From assembly GCA_023055355.1 (NCBI GenBank), contig JALJCS010000050.1:2969902-3033901 (forward strand): a stretch of DNA of 64,000 nt, written 5' to 3'. The stretch is from Agelaius tricolor (lineage: Eukaryota; Chordata; Aves; Passeriformes; Icteridae). The translations under genes were made by a program, and so were the position numbers. Shown here piece after piece: positions 47,831 to 59,065 of the stretch (position 1 is its first letter; each line of letters starts with the position of its first letter). The notes below the pieces were generated by a model, which saw only the letters and a list, made by a program, of their open reading frames with translations, was not told the DNA's origin and did not search any database.

Positions 47831-48205
47831 TTGGCAGCAGTGGACACCACCACTGCCTCCTTCACCACCCTAAGAGGAGAGCCAGGGGCCAGGGCCTTTT
47901 ACAAGGAGGGCGGAGAGGGAACCTCCCATAGAGGGAGTGGTGCTTCCTCTGTTCTCAGTCCTCTGAGTTACTCCAGTGACCCCAAAGGCCAGGGAGCTGC
48001 CTCAGGAGATGACATCATCGAAGATGGCAGACACACAGCCTGGGAGCTGCGTCAGAGTAGGTCCTGTGTGATGCTTTCTAGGACTGGGACCAGCCAAGCT
48101 AGACCACTGGTTGCAACAGAGTCAGACAGCTCTTGCTCAAATGGCTTTGAAGATGAAGAAAAGGATGATGAAATGGATGAGATCATTGCTGCCTTAAACA
48201 GGTGA
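47831..48205 (+). pseudogene. gag: Unassigned frame, possible ERV-2 gag N-terminal region
   Basis: A 124-residue frame lies between the ERVL LTR and the ERV-2 capsid. It has Ser/Gly/Thr-rich parts and an acidic end (EDEEKDDEMDEI). Position suggests the matrix/p12-like part of the following gag, but no motif proves it. It could also be host or ERVL sequence. Confidence 0.35.
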
Positions 48206-48309
48206 AGGAGGGGAAAAATAGCAAGAGAAGCCATCAGAGAATGCAGCCCAATTGCCCACCGTACTAGATGAAAAAGGAAAAAAAACCAACTTTGCAAGCC
48301 CCATTATGA

Positions 48310-49161
48310 CAAGCTGTTGGCAATCAGGGGCTGATATATGTGAATACTCCCATACTCCCTTATAGAGTTAGAGCAGTTGAAAACTACTGTGGGAAATATA
48401 AAGAGGACCCAGATAAAGTGGCAAAATTAGTAGAATGGACTATTAACTCACAAAATCCTGACTAGGCTGATCTGAACTCTATGTTAGACACATTACTTGA
48501 TCCCACCGAGAGACGAATGGTCAATAAAGCCATCACAAGACCTGTGGAGGGGAGCATAGCCAGTGGACTGCTTCAAGGCACTGTCACTCAGATATTCCCC
48601 CTTGAGAATCCTGGGTGGGATCCAAATATACCAGAACATATGGCAAGGTTAAAACAATACCAAAGCCTTGTGGTATATGGGTTGGAACATGGTGTCCCTA
48701 AAACTATAAATTCATCAAAGCTTTATGAAGCAAGGCAAAATTATGATGAATCACCCACTGATTTTTTTAAACAGGTTAAGAAAACCTGCCATCAAATATA
48801 CTGATCTAGATCCTGAATTCAGCTGGTGGTAAAGCACATCTGGTTTTGTCGTTTATGGGTCAGGCTTCAAATGATATAAGAAGAAAGCTGTAAAAGAGGG
48901 AGTTTGAGATATGGATAAACTGCTAGAGGTTGCCTGGAAGGTGTTTTGAGATAGGGGTCCAACTGAAAGAGTTAAATCCCAACCTAGTAAGAAGGCAACT
49001 CAGGAAAATCATCAAAGAAAGCTTCCCCTACGGAGAAGAACAAATGTGCGTACTGTAAGAAATGGGGGCATTGGAAAAAGGACTCTCCAGTGTTGAAAGA
49101 AAAATCATCAATCCCCCAACTGCCAGTTGTACAAACCTCAAGCAGCTCAGGCTCTGAGTGA
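48310..49161 (+). pseudogene. gag: ERV-2 gag capsid and nucleocapsid
   Basis: The capsid begins around LIYVNTPILPYRV and includes DPTERRMVNKAI and PTDFFKQVKKTC; a stop at about 48463 and shifts after 48804 break it. The zinc knuckle reads CAYCKKWGHWKKDS (49047-49088), in which the last Cys of C-x2-C-x4-H-x4-C is Ser. A TGA at 49159-49161 ends gag and the same frame continues toward protease. Confidence 0.85.
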
Positions 49162-49230
49162 TGGGGTCTGAGGGCTAGCCCCCCAGGAGAGCCCTCGGTT
49201 ATAGCTAAATTGGGGAAAGATGACATTGAG

Positions 49231-49557
49231 TGTGGAGGAATGGCTATGTGACAGGGGCCACGTTCTGGACCAAGAATCGGAGGATGCAGCTAATCTGGGT
49301 CCCTGCACCTGCAAAACACTGTGTCCTTGAGCATGGCTGTGGTACAATAACAAGCAGTGAGAGAGACATGAGAAAAGAAAGATGTAATCCCTAAGGTATG
49401 AGGAAGAGCTGATATTGTAGTATAGCCAATAGATTGCTTAGCTTGCAGAATATGTATGAGCTTATTACTTGTTGTGCATAAAAGTCTGATGCTCTCTTCA
49501 ATAAACGAAGCTTGCTAAACACTCATATTGAGCGTCCAAGTTTCCCTCACTGCGACA
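49231..49557 (+). mobile_element. Solo LTR inserted at the ERV-2 gag-pro junction
   Basis: The element begins TGTGGAGGAATGG and ends CTGCGACA, flanked by ATTGAG (49225-49230 and 49558-49563). It has a short U3, a TATA-like GCATAAAAG near 49478, AATAAA near 49500 and a short tail, compact like alpharetroviral LTRs. Length is 327 bp. Confidence 0.9.
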
Positions 49558-49563
49558 ATTGAG

Positions 49564-49805
49564 TTTCTGTAGACACTGGAGGAGCATATTCTGTGTTAAA
49601 TACCTTAGAAGGGAAACTGGGTCACAATACTGTACATATTGTTGGGGCAACCAGGGTGAGCGAAACACGGCCTTTTTTCCAACCTTTAAAATTTAAACTG
49701 GGGAAGCATTGGGTTACCCATCAATTCCTCTATATGCCTAACTCCTCTAAACCATTGCTGGAAAGGGACTTGCTAAAAAAATTGGAAGCAGAAATTAAAT
49801 TTTAA
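49564..49805 (+). pseudogene. pro: ERV-2 protease
   Basis: VDTGGAYSVLN near 49570-49602 is an aspartic protease active site with one residue more than the usual DTGA. The frame differs from the gag side of the solo LTR, so a frameshift lies just before the active site. The flap-side sequence runs to 49803. Confidence 0.75.
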
Positions 49806-49989
49806 AAAGGGAAGGGTGTACAAGTTGTAATTCCTGAATCTACATTTGTCCAAGTTGCTGCACTTTTTATACAGGAAAAATGCAGTGAAATCCCTGCTGA
49901 AGTTGAAAATGCGGTAAATCCAATAATGTGGGCCAGTGATATCCTAGGAAGATCCAAATGAGCAGAACCAGTGAGTATTACGCTCAAAC

Positions 49990-51036
49990 CAGGAACTATA
50001 CCAGTAAGGCAAAAAAAATTACTCTTTGAAAGTACAGAACCATAAGGAACTGGTATCTGTAATTGAAGAATTCCTACAAGATGGTTTATTAGTACAATAT
50101 GAGTCCAAGTTCAACAACACCCTCATATTAGCTGTTAAAAAGGCAGATGTTTGGAATTATCGATTAGTACAAGATTTAAGAGCAATTAACAAAATTACAG
50201 AAGACATACAGCCAGTAGTAGCCAATCCCTACACCCTTTTGACCACATTGACAGATGAATTAGGGTGGTTTAGTGTTGTAGACCTGAAGGATTCCTTTTT
50301 CTGCATTCCAGTGCACGAAGACAGCCAAGAGGTTTTTGCTTTTGAGTGGGAAAATCCCAAGACAGGGAGAAAAAGTCAACTTACGTGGGCAGTTTTACCA
50401 CGAGAGTTCAAAACCAGCCTCACAATATTTAGAAACCAACTAGCAAAGGAATTAGAAGACTGGAGAAGACAGGAACCAGAAGGAGTTGTTCTTAAGTACA
50501 TGGATGACATCCTGATTGCAGCCAGAACCAGAGACAACTGTGTACAACTTACCGTAAGTTTATTAAACCTCTTAGGACTGGGTGGGTAGTGAGTTTCTAA
50601 AGACAAAGCACAGATTGCTAAGGAAGCAGTAGTTTACTTGGGGCTTGAGATCTTCCATGGACACCAACAGCTCAGCAAAGAATGGAAAGAAGCCATCTGT
50701 TGACTCTCAGAGCCCCATACCATGAGAGAGATGCAAGCTTTCCTGGGAATGGTAGGGTGGTGTCGATTATGGATAGCAAATTATGGACTGCTGGTAAAAC
50801 CCCTACATGGAGCATTAAAAACAGCTAAGAGAGAAATTATCATATGGACTGAAAACACCAGAGCAGCTTTTAAACAGCTGAAACACTCTCTGATGTCGGC
50901 TCCGGCATTGGGACTGCCAGACTTAACTAAACCTGTTGAACTTTTTACATATGAGAGACTGAATAGGACGTTGGGGGTACTAGCACGGTGCCTCGGTAAC
51001 CAACAGAAGGCTGTGGCTACTTTTCTAAACAGCTAG
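49990..51036 (+). pseudogene. pol: ERV-2 reverse transcriptase
   Basis: Fingers (NYRLVQDLRAINK), palm Asp in SVVDLKDSFF and an intact YMDD at 50497-50508 are visible in one frame up to about 50589. A stop at 50587-50589 and a second frame from 50722 carry the thumb/connection (MREMQAFLGMVGWCR). A frameshift near 50990-51036 ends it. The palm is much better kept than in ERV-1. Confidence 0.9.
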
Positions 51037-51940
51037 ACAATGTAGCCCAAGGCTGGCCAGGGTACCTGAAGGCTGTGGCAGCCACTATCATCGTGATCCA
51101 GGAAGCCTGAAAACTCACCCTGGGGTGACACATTGTAGTGTATGTACCCCATGCAGTAACAGTTGTACTTGAACAAAAGGGGGGGCATTGGTTATCTGGT
51201 AACCAGATGCTTAAATACCAATCACTGTTATTAGAGCAGGATGATGCTGCCTTGAAAACCACTTCTGTTGTTAACCCTGCCATGTTTCTGTCCTCCACCT
51301 TAATTGATCGTAAGCCTGAACATGATTGTTTACAGACTATCGAAGAAGTCTATTCCAGCCAATCAGACCTAAAAGATGTGCCCCTGAAGAATCCAGATTG
51401 GGAACTTTTTACAGATGGGAGCAGCTTCATGAAAAATGGCAAACGGATGACAGGCTATGAAGTGACTACACAGCGCAAGGGCATCAAGGCAAAGGCCCTG
51501 CCAGCAGATGTATCATCACAGAAAGCTGAACTGATTGCACTGACAAGAGCACTAGGTCTGAGCGAAGAAAAGAAGGTAAATGTATGGACTGACTCTAAAT
51601 ATGCTTTAGTGTGTCCGTGCCCATGGAGCCATCTGCAACGAAAGAGGATTCCTGAATGGTCAAGGTAATCAAATCAAACATGCTGAACAAATACTCACCC
51701 TCTTAGAGGCCATTAAGAAACCGAAGTAGCTATCATGGTCACCAAATGGTATAAAGGTCACCAAAATGGTAAAGGTCACCAAAAAGGGAAAACCACTCCA
51801 GAACTGGGAAATCGCTTTGCTGATAAAGCAGCAAGAGGGATTGCAGAAAAACAGATTCTTGCAGTAATTCCACAAAAAGAGGTTGAATTGTTAGAATTTT
51901 CACCCCAAAATATGACCAAGGAAACCACAAACTAGTTAAG
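51037..51940 (+). pseudogene. pol: ERV-2 RNase H
   Basis: The acidic residues lie in LFTDGSS, QKAELIAL, WTDSKYAL and, in another frame after 51700, NRFADKAARG. The frame is broken near 51110 and again in 51610-51735. A TGGT-CACCAAA repeat (51740-51790) lies in the last part. Confidence 0.85.
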
Positions 51941-52017
51941 TTCCCTAAAGCTGAGATCACAGAGAGTGGATGGGCTGTCACACCAGCAAATCAGGTTGTA
52001 GTCCCACTCCTGATCCT

Positions 52018-52076
52018 TCAGGAGCTAGCCAAGAGGAGCTAGCCAAAGGAGCTAGCCAAGAGGAGCTAGCCAAAAC
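52018..52076 (+). repeat. Short tandem repeat, GGAGCTAGCCAA x4
   Basis: Four copies of GGAGCTAGCCAA with A or GA linkers lie between RNase H and integrase of ERV-2. They probably arose by slippage after the element decayed. Confidence 0.9.
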
Positions 52077-52139
52077 ACACATTTTGGGGTTGAAAATCTT
52101 CGAAAACACCTAAAAAAGGTATTAATAGGAAAGGGAATG

Positions 52140-53062
52140 ACTGACATTGCACAATCAGGAGTGAGCAAATATGAAATCTGTTGTAAGAACAACTCTGACA
52201 TGAGGAAAAGAGTTGTGTTCAAAAGCAGGGGATCTTCCTGGAGATTACTGGCAGATAGATTTTGCAGAGTTACCATGCAAGGAGGGATACCGGTCCATAC
52301 TGGTATTAGCTGACACCTTCAGTGGATGGCCAGAGGCTTACCCCTGTCACACTAAGGCAGCCAAGGAAGTGGTGAAAGTTTTGCTCAATCATTCTGAGGT
52401 TCAGAGTTCCCTTGGGAATGTTATCAGGGAGGGGACCTCACTTTGTTACAGCAGTGGTTAAGGAAGTTAGCTGGATTTTGGGAATTTCTTGGGATCTGCA
52501 TACACCTTATAGACCCCAAGAGAGTGGTAAAGTTGAACGTATGAATGGGACTCTCAAAACAAAAATTAGCAAAATTTGTCAGGAAACATCCCTGAGATGG
52601 GTTCAGGCCTTGCCTATAGCTTTACTAAGAATTTGCATTCAACCAAGGCGAAGGGATAACATCAGTCCCTATGAAATACTGTGCGGCAGGCCATACCAGA
52701 TTCCACATATTCCAGGTGAAATTCACATGAAGGCAAAACTTGATTTGCAGAAATATCTAATGGCTTTAGGTTCCACTTTGCAGAAGCTCCAGAATTACAT
52801 CGTGCTATCCAGACCCATGGGACTGGACACACCTGCACATCCCTTCCAACCTGGGGGCTGGGTCTATGTTAAGTGGTGGGACAGTGATCCTCTACAAGCC
52901 AGGTGGAGAGGACCATTCCAAGGTCTGCTGACCACCCTCACTGCAGTCAAAGTCGCTGGCAAAGGACCAGCTACTACCATTCACTACTCCAGAGTTAAGA
53001 AAGCTTCTGCTCCTGAAACAACTGTAAAGACCGAGACTAATGCAGATGAAAACCTGGTTTAA
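52140..53062 (+). pseudogene. pol: ERV-2 integrase
   Basis: The catalytic core shows Asp in QIDFAEL and Glu in SGKVERMN. At the second catalytic Asp position the sequence reads SGRGPHF, so that residue appears to be Gly. A frameshift near 52410 precedes it. The C-terminal domain (GGWVYVKWW, RWRGPFQGLL) is well kept to the stop at 53060. Confidence 0.88.
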
Positions 53063-53319
53063 ATTATTCCTCTTCTATGCCCAAAGAACTGTTCAAAATA
53101 ATCATTATTCTTCTTTGCAGGATAACTGACTGTGCAAGACATAACTGTTGTGAGACATTTACTGTTAGATATGTATCTGTTTATTATTAGATGTTTGTAT
53201 TGATAGTTGTTTATTATTGTTAGATACTCATCTGTTATTAAATACCTATCATTAGTAAATATTTTGAGTAGAGACTGCACAAGGTAAAGGCCTTGTTGAG
53301 CCTCTAATGGGGGGAAATG

Positions 53320-53830
53320 ATGCCTCAGGTTTTAGCTTTTATATTTTTCAGATTCTGTTCTGCTTTAGTGTTTAAGTCTAGGCTTCATATTAGGGGGTAC
53401 TAAGCTCTCTTCACAGAATAGGGAGACAAAACAATTCCTTCTCTAGCTGGGGACCAAGGACAAATGATCCAGTGTAGCAAACCCCATGAGCTCAGTAAGG
53501 CTCCATGGAGAATTGAACAGTAGGAACTGCTGAGTCATGATGAGACAGCAAAATAAGTTCCTGTCTCTCTGAGCCCCGCCCCAAAGCTTATCTCTGTAAC
53601 CCTATAGGCCATCTTACCTAACCCTTACTATTGGTCAAGTTTGGATCCCCCTTAACCCTATAAAAGGGGGCCAACTTTAGCCCATTTGGGAGAAGAAGAG
53701 CTGCTCCTGGAACCTTCACAGCCTCCCTTCAATAAACCGTCGCTGTGGAACACCAGGGCGCTCCTTCTCCTCTCTCAACCGTCTGCTGCAGCCTCAAGCC
53801 AAAGGCTTCCTACCTAGCAAGCTAAGAGCT
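53320..53830 (+). mobile_element. 3' LTR of ERV-2 (left arm copy)
   Basis: TGATGCCTCAGG follows the purine run AATGGGGGGAAA (53308-53319). TATAAAA lies at 53659-53665, AATAAA at 53731-53736, and a GCCCCGCCCC box near 53574. The 3' end is uncertain. From 53371 outward it is mirrored in the right arm (63540-64000). Confidence 0.7.
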
Positions 53831-53989
53831 GATATCCTAAGAGAACTGATACCACTATAGAGCTGGCAATCACCAAACTTGCTAAGGGGGTAGCCTGCGG
53901 CAAGGGCCACGAGCTAGCCTAGCTTTCGGGCATCCTCTCTCCCTGAGGACAGGGCTCCCGGGCCATCTTGCACTGCTCAATAATAAGGC

Positions 53990-54290
53990 CAGAATAGAGG
54001 CTTTATTATAATCCAGATCTCAGGCCCAAGAGCATAAACAACGGTGGACCGAAGAGAGAAAACAAGAAGGATGGGCCTTCATGGCCTAAAGCTGTAATTG
54101 GACAATTAGCTCTAATATGCTAATGGAACAACACTTATAAAAGTGTAAGACCCTGTGACCAGTCGTCCGTTTTTGTGGCCACTTTGGCTTGTGGTGCCCA
54201 GTGTGGATCCATTGAGGCCTCTTAATAAATACCTATTTTATTCTTTAGCTGCGTCCAGTCTCTCTTCTAGGTCAGCCTTCACAAGGCATC
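53990..54290 (+). mobile_element. LTR piece in left arm
   Basis: TTATAAAAGTG near 54135, AATAAA at 54224-54229 and a CTTTAGCTGCGTCCAGTC terminus are LTR features. It follows the ERV-2 LTR region. Mirror in the right arm at about 63082-63381. The 5' end is uncertain. Confidence 0.55.
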
Positions 54291-54294
54291 AGAT

Positions 54295-54400
54295 GGACGT
54301 GGAGCAGCTCCTGACCCTACGGATGGACCTGGAGCAGTTCCTGACCCCATGGAAGCTCATGGAGCAGTTCCTGACCCCATGAATGGACCTGGAGTCCCGT
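54295..54400 (+). repeat. GGAGCAGTTCCTGACCCC minisatellite, outer block, left arm
   Basis: About four units of 26-36 bp (ATGGACCTGGAGCAGTTCC and variants) lie just beyond the gene's polyadenylation site. Mirror at about 62975-63079. Confidence 0.85.
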
Positions 54401-54430
54401 CCACACACGGACACCAAGCTCTGCTGAGAG

Positions 54431-54436
54431 TTTATT
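54431..54436 (-). terminator. Polyadenylation signal, left-arm gene
   Basis: Mirror copy. One extra base in the 3' UTR (near 54457) distinguishes this arm. Confidence 0.65.
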
Positions 54437-54571
54437 GATCATTCCGGGGGAGTTCCCAGGGGTTCGAGGTGGAGTCCTCCAGGGACGGCGATCTCCTCCT
54501 GCCACTGGAGGGGTCGGCACACAGGTGTCACCAGCGGGCCCGATCCTACAACCAGAGCCCAAACCGTGACC

Positions 54572-54712
54572 TGGAGGGGTTCTTGACCCCATGGATGGTC
54601 CTTGAGCAGTTCCTGACCCCATGGAAGGAGGACCTGGAGCAGTTCCTGACCCCACAGATGGACCAGCTCCAGGACCTGGAGCAGTTCCTGGCCCCATGGA
54701 GCCTCCCAAGAG
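54572..54712 (+). repeat. GGAGCAGTTCCTGACCCC minisatellite, inner block, left arm
   Basis: Five units, in the last intron of the small gene. Mirror at about 62663-62803. On this strand one frame reads EQFLTP repeats. Confidence 0.85.
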
Positions 54713-54865
54713 CAGCTGGATGATGCTGCCCCAAAAGGTGGGGTCAGGGTGGTACTGGGGGAGACTGGGAGGCACTGGGGTGTACTGGGGCACACCGGGG
54801 TGATCCCAAGGATGGTGGCCATGCCAGGCGAGGGTCCAGGCCCCACAGAACTCAGGGTGCTCACC

Positions 54866-56596
54866 TCAGATCTCCTCGCTCGAGAGGCTCTCACTGTCCC
54901 CTGCGGAGAGACCCCAAGATGTCACCAGGGTGTCCCCAGTCCCAGTAAGGTGTCCCCAGACCCAGTAAGGTGTCCCCCCTCCCAGTAAGGTGTTCCCACT
55001 CCAGAAAGGTGTCCCCAGTCCCAGTAATGGATGGGGGTGTTTGGGTTAAGGGAGGCCCCCAGAGATGGGGAAATGGGGATGGGGGACCCCAAGGAAGTGG
55101 GATGGGGGTGATGAAGGCCTGACATTGTGGGGGAGGAGGAGGAGGAGGAGAAGGAGGAAAAGGAAGGGGAAGATGAGGATGAAGAGGAGGAGGAGAATGA
55201 CATGAGAATGAGGAAGTAGATGTGGATGAGAATGAGGAGGAGGAAGGAATTTCAAGGGGGGGGGACATGGGGCCTGAAACTTGGGGTGGATGGGGACAGG
55301 AGAAAATGGGATAGGGGACAAAATCCCAAAATCTGAGGGCTGTAGGAGGGGCTTTGGGAGTGGGGAGACAAGGAAGGGGATTTGGGTTGGGTTTGGGATT
55401 CGGGGTTGGGGTTGGGGTTGGGATTCGGGTTTGGGTTTGGGATTTGGGTTTGGGTTTGGGATTTGGGAAGGGGATTGGGGTTTGGGTTTTGCATTTGGGT
55501 TTGGGATTTAGGATTTGGGTTGGGATTGCGATTTGTGTTTAGTAAGGCATTTGGGGTTTGGGTTTGGGAAGAATATTTTCGTTTGGGTTTGGGGTTTGGA
55601 TTTGGGTTTGGGATTTGGGGACATCCCACAGATGGGCAAGGCAAGAAAGAGGGCAGGGAATGGATGGGGAACAATGCACTGTGGGGGTTACTGGGGGACA
55701 CTGGGATAACTGGGAATACAATGGGGCTCTCTGGCAACAACTGGGGGTCACTGGGATAACTGGGAATACAATGGAGGCCCTCTGGGAAGCAGTGGGATTT
55801 ACTGGGGTGTACTGCGATTTACTGGGATGGGTGGGAATACAATGAGGGGGAATCCCTGGGAAACACTAGGATTTACTGGGGTATACTAGGGTGTACTGGG
55901 ATTTATGGGGTGCAGTGGGATGGGTGGTAGCCCTCAGAGGGGAAGTCTGGCCCCACAATTCCCAATTCTCACCTCGCTCTTCCCAACTGTGGCTCCCCCC
56001 TGCAGAGAGATGGTGACACATCACTGGGGTGTCCCCGGCCCCAGTTAGGGATGGGCTGGACAAACTGGTTCCCAGTTCCTACAGTTCCCCCAAAAACTGG
56101 TTCCCAGTTCCCCCAAAACTCCAAAACTTATCACGAGGATGGAACAACCCACCTCGTCCATGGTGCCCTGGGGAAGGGGAGCAGAGGGACCTCAGGGTTT
56201 GACCTTATGGGGCAGAGGGGGTCCCCAAACCCCCCATCCCATGGCTGGAAAATCCCAGGAAGGAAAATCCCAGAGATTCCAACCCAAAGGAAAATCACTA
56301 AAAGGAAAATCCCCAGAGATGCTGACCCAAGGGAAAATCCCAGAGATCCCAACCCAAAGGAAAATCCCAGAAAGGAAAATCCCAAAGATTCTGACCCAAA
56401 GGAAAATCCGAGAGATCCCAACCCAAAAGATCTCCCGCTCACCATGGTGATGGAACCCTCCACCGGAGCCGAAGTCGTGGTGGCAAACCCAGCCCCGTCT
56501 CAGGTCCAGGGAACATCGTCTGCCAGGCCAAGCATCTGCCGGGCGGCACAGCAGGATGGAGAAGAGCAGGGCCACGCTGAGCACAGCCACCTTCAT
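54866..56596 (-). CDS. Predicted small secreted His/Gly-rich protein, left-arm copy (5 exons)
   Basis: Model on the - strand: coding exon 1 at 56443-56596, exon 2 at 56153-56167, exon 3 at 55973-55999, exon 4 at 54865-54900 (stop at 54866-54868), 3' UTR exon from 54504 down to the signal at 54431-54436. All junctions are AG/GT with good context and every intron is phase 1. The product is 76 residues: a hydrophobic leader starting MKVAVLSVALLF with likely cleavage after ADA (about residue 22), two Cys, a HHDFGSGGGFHHHG segment, a SHSWEER segment and the acidic end GDSESLSSEEI. Coding exons are identical to the right-arm copy. I do not recognise the family. Secretion and gene status are inferred from structure only. 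Confidence 0.7.
55381..55626 (+). repeat. GGGTTT/GGGATT hexamer tract, left arm
   Basis: Mirror of 61750-61995; the G-rich strand is + here. Reading frames of Gly/Phe/Trp/Leu across it are artefacts. Confidence 0.92.
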
Positions 56597-56648
56597 CTTC
56601 CTCTCGCTCTGGGCAGCGCTGCCTGAGGCTGCAGCAGGTGAGGAGCAC

Positions 56649-56655
56649 CTTTATC
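56649..56655 (-). promoter_or_regulatory. TATA-like box, left-arm gene
   Basis: Mirror copy of the right-arm box. The nearest arm difference is the substitution near 56929, about 330 bases upstream of the start codon. Confidence 0.5.
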
Positions 56656-58431
56656 CCTGCCGGGACTCCTCCCTGCACCCTCCCTGCCAGCCCCCAGGCC
56701 AAAGCCCGGCTTGGCACAGCCCCCAGCCCTGGCCACAAGCCCAGCCCTGGCACAGAGTCCATCCCACCCCACCTGTGGCACGGATCCAGCCCCCTTGCCC
56801 GGCATCCCTCCAGCTTCCTGCACGGGGCAGCTGCACCTGGAAGGGCCCAGGCACCTGGGGGGCCAAGGGGGGCAGGCAGGGAGCCAAAGGCACCTGGGGA
56901 CCCTGTGGGGACAGCCCCTAGTCCAACACAATCCATCCTCCAACAGCCCCCAGTGCCAGATCCCCCATCTCCTGCTGCCCCTCCCCTCCCAGAGCTTTCC
57001 TCTGGGGACACCCCAGAGCTGAGCCTGGCCCCAAACACTGCGGGGCTGAGCAGAATTGTCCCTGTTCCCATTCCAGTCTCACGGGGAAACTGGGGCTGGA
57101 CTGACCCCACTTCTTGGGACGCCAGCATCCTGGAATCAGGGGAATGGGGAGGGGGGAGGTCAGTGTGTGACTGTCCCATGGGGACACCTGGGTGACTGGC
57201 ATCTCCAGGCTCTGGAGGCACTGGGGAGCACTGGGGAATGGTGGCCCTGGGACACCAGGGCCAGGCTTGGGGCAGTGCCGGGGTGGTCACGGTGCACAGC
57301 TCCAGCCCATTCTCAGCACTGCTGCCCCAAACTGCTGCAGGCCCCCGGGGGAAGATCCCCTGCCCAGCCCCAGTGTCCCACCCAGGACCACTGTGTCCTG
57401 CTGGCTCACCCCAATCCTGCTGGCTCACCCCAACCCTGCTCTGCTGATCTGTCCCACACATTGGATCCCAGCACAGCTGTGGCTCCAGACTGGGCTGGCA
57501 CTGGGACACAGCTCCCACAGAGCCCCTGGTCCCAGGGATGGCCCTGCCCTGCCCTCAGCCCAGCACTGGCTCTGAGCAGGGGTCACCTTCCTGCCCGAGG
57601 GTCCCACACTCCTGTCCCAGCTCAGAGCCCCTGTCAGGGTGACCCCTGAGGGCTCAGAGCAGGGACAGTCCCTGGCAGGGCTTCCCGTGAGCTGCCAGTG
57701 CCTCCATTCTCCACTGACATTCCGTGACATTTCCAGGAGATGTTCCCTCCTCACGGGCCACTGACCACACAGAAGGGACCTGTTGTGGCCACCTGGCAGA
57801 ACCCATCGGGCACCTGCCCTGACCAGGCACACTGTGTTTGCTTCCAGAGCTGCTGCTGACCTGGAGGATTTTCCTGCCACCCCTTTGTGCTTTGGGCCTC
57901 CCTTGTTGGGGAACTGGGGAGCCTTGACCCAGGAGGGTCCAGGGGAGGTGGCCCACTCCAAGGGGGGAAATGTACAGTCCCTGGACATCCAAGTGGCTAT
58001 TGGGGACCATCCCAGCTGTCAGTTGGTGCTCAAGGTGGCCAGAGCAGCTGTGGCCGCCCCTGTGTCCCTCGAGGTGTCCAAGGACAGGCTGGACATGGGG
58101 ACTTGGAGCAGCCTGAGATACGGGAAGGTGTCCCTGCCCACAGCAGGAGTGGAATGGGATGTACTCTATTCTTTTGTTCCTTCCTTTGCCCACCCAAAAC
58201 ATTCCAGGATTCCCGGATTCTGTGCTGCCAGCAGGCCAGGCCAGTGACTGTTCCCCAGCTGGTTCTCCCTGTCCAAACCAGTCCAACACAGGGAGCCCCC
58301 TTCTGAGTCCCCTCTCCCCCAGCCCACAGCTCCTGGGAATTAGGGGGCTCTGATGTCCATGAGACCTAAAAGCGGGAAGAACAGAGCCCCCTTTCCTCCT
58401 CCCCTTTCCCTCTGTGATCCCCCAGGACACC

Positions 58432-58535
58432 TCCCTGAGAAGGGCCATGCCCCAAATGGATTTGGAACCCCAGAGTGGGAGAAATCCCCTGGATTTCTCC
58501 CACTGAGAAGAGGCTGCAGGAACAAGAGGGATTTC
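58432..58535 (+). repeat. Direct repeat in spacer, copy 1
   Basis: Shares CACCTCCCTGAGAAGGGCC and GAACAAGAGGGAT with 59066-59165, with a 15-20 bp length difference. Confidence 0.85.
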
Positions 58536-59065
58536 CCCAGGTGTTGGATTTCTGGATGCTGAGGATTTTAGACTTTCTGCGCTGACAGACTCTGACCCCC
58601 AAAAGAGCACTGCATTTGATCTGAGGCCATGGAGAAAGCTTCCAAAATTAAATTACAGAATTAAGATTATAGGTGTGTAGTTTGATTAAAAGCGTGTAAT
58701 ATCATGTAGTAGAAAACTTAGAGTTTAAAGTTTTAGAATATAGAAATATATAGAAAGCAAAATAAAAGATTTAAGACAGAAGCTAGTCCTTCTTCTTCCT
58801 GAATTTAGATAGTATTTTGTAATTAAACTAAAAAGGCCACATTATGAGACACAAATAATTAGTTATTAAAAGTAAAAATAATTTAAGTACCATTTGTCAA
58901 TTGGATAGTTTTTCCTTAAAAGACATTGTAAAAATAGATATGAGGCCATTTTGTTGCTTATTAGTAAAATGTTATGCAACGCACAGCTTGTAAGACTGTA
59001 ATATAGATTAAAAAAAACCCATCTAAGTCTAAACACAAAATACTGTCTCAAGCACAACCAATCAC

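Larger units (their letters stand above)
47831..53830 (+). mobile_element. Class I endogenous retrovirus (ERV-2), env-less
   Basis: Capsid, zinc knuckle, protease, reverse transcriptase, RNase H and integrase are in order on the + strand. About 250 bp after the integrase frame come a polypurine tract and an LTR, so env is absent. No 5' LTR of the same type is seen; the LTR just upstream is of ERVL type. The 3' LTR lies inside the left arm of the giant inverted repeat. Confidence 0.8.
53371..58018 (+). repeat. Left arm of giant inverted repeat
   Basis: The arm is the reverse complement of 59358-64000. I found substitutions near 54096, 56929 and 57806, and single extra bases in this arm near 53812, 54167, 54377, 54457 and 55056; these five account exactly for the coordinate drift. 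Identity is about 99.8%. The inner boundary is sharp at 58018. The outer boundary is unknown because its partner leaves the window. Confidence 0.97.

Noticed and set aside
55381..55626. Interstitial telomere repeat
   Set aside because: Units are GGGTTT and GGGATT, not TTAGGG, and are degenerate; called only a G-rich hexamer tract.
56439..57518. 359-codon frame (- strand), mirrored at 59858-60937 (+)
   Set aside because: It overlaps the promoter and exon 1 of the small gene in another frame, has low-complexity Gly/Pro/Ser content and no domain. It exists twice only because the arms are copies.
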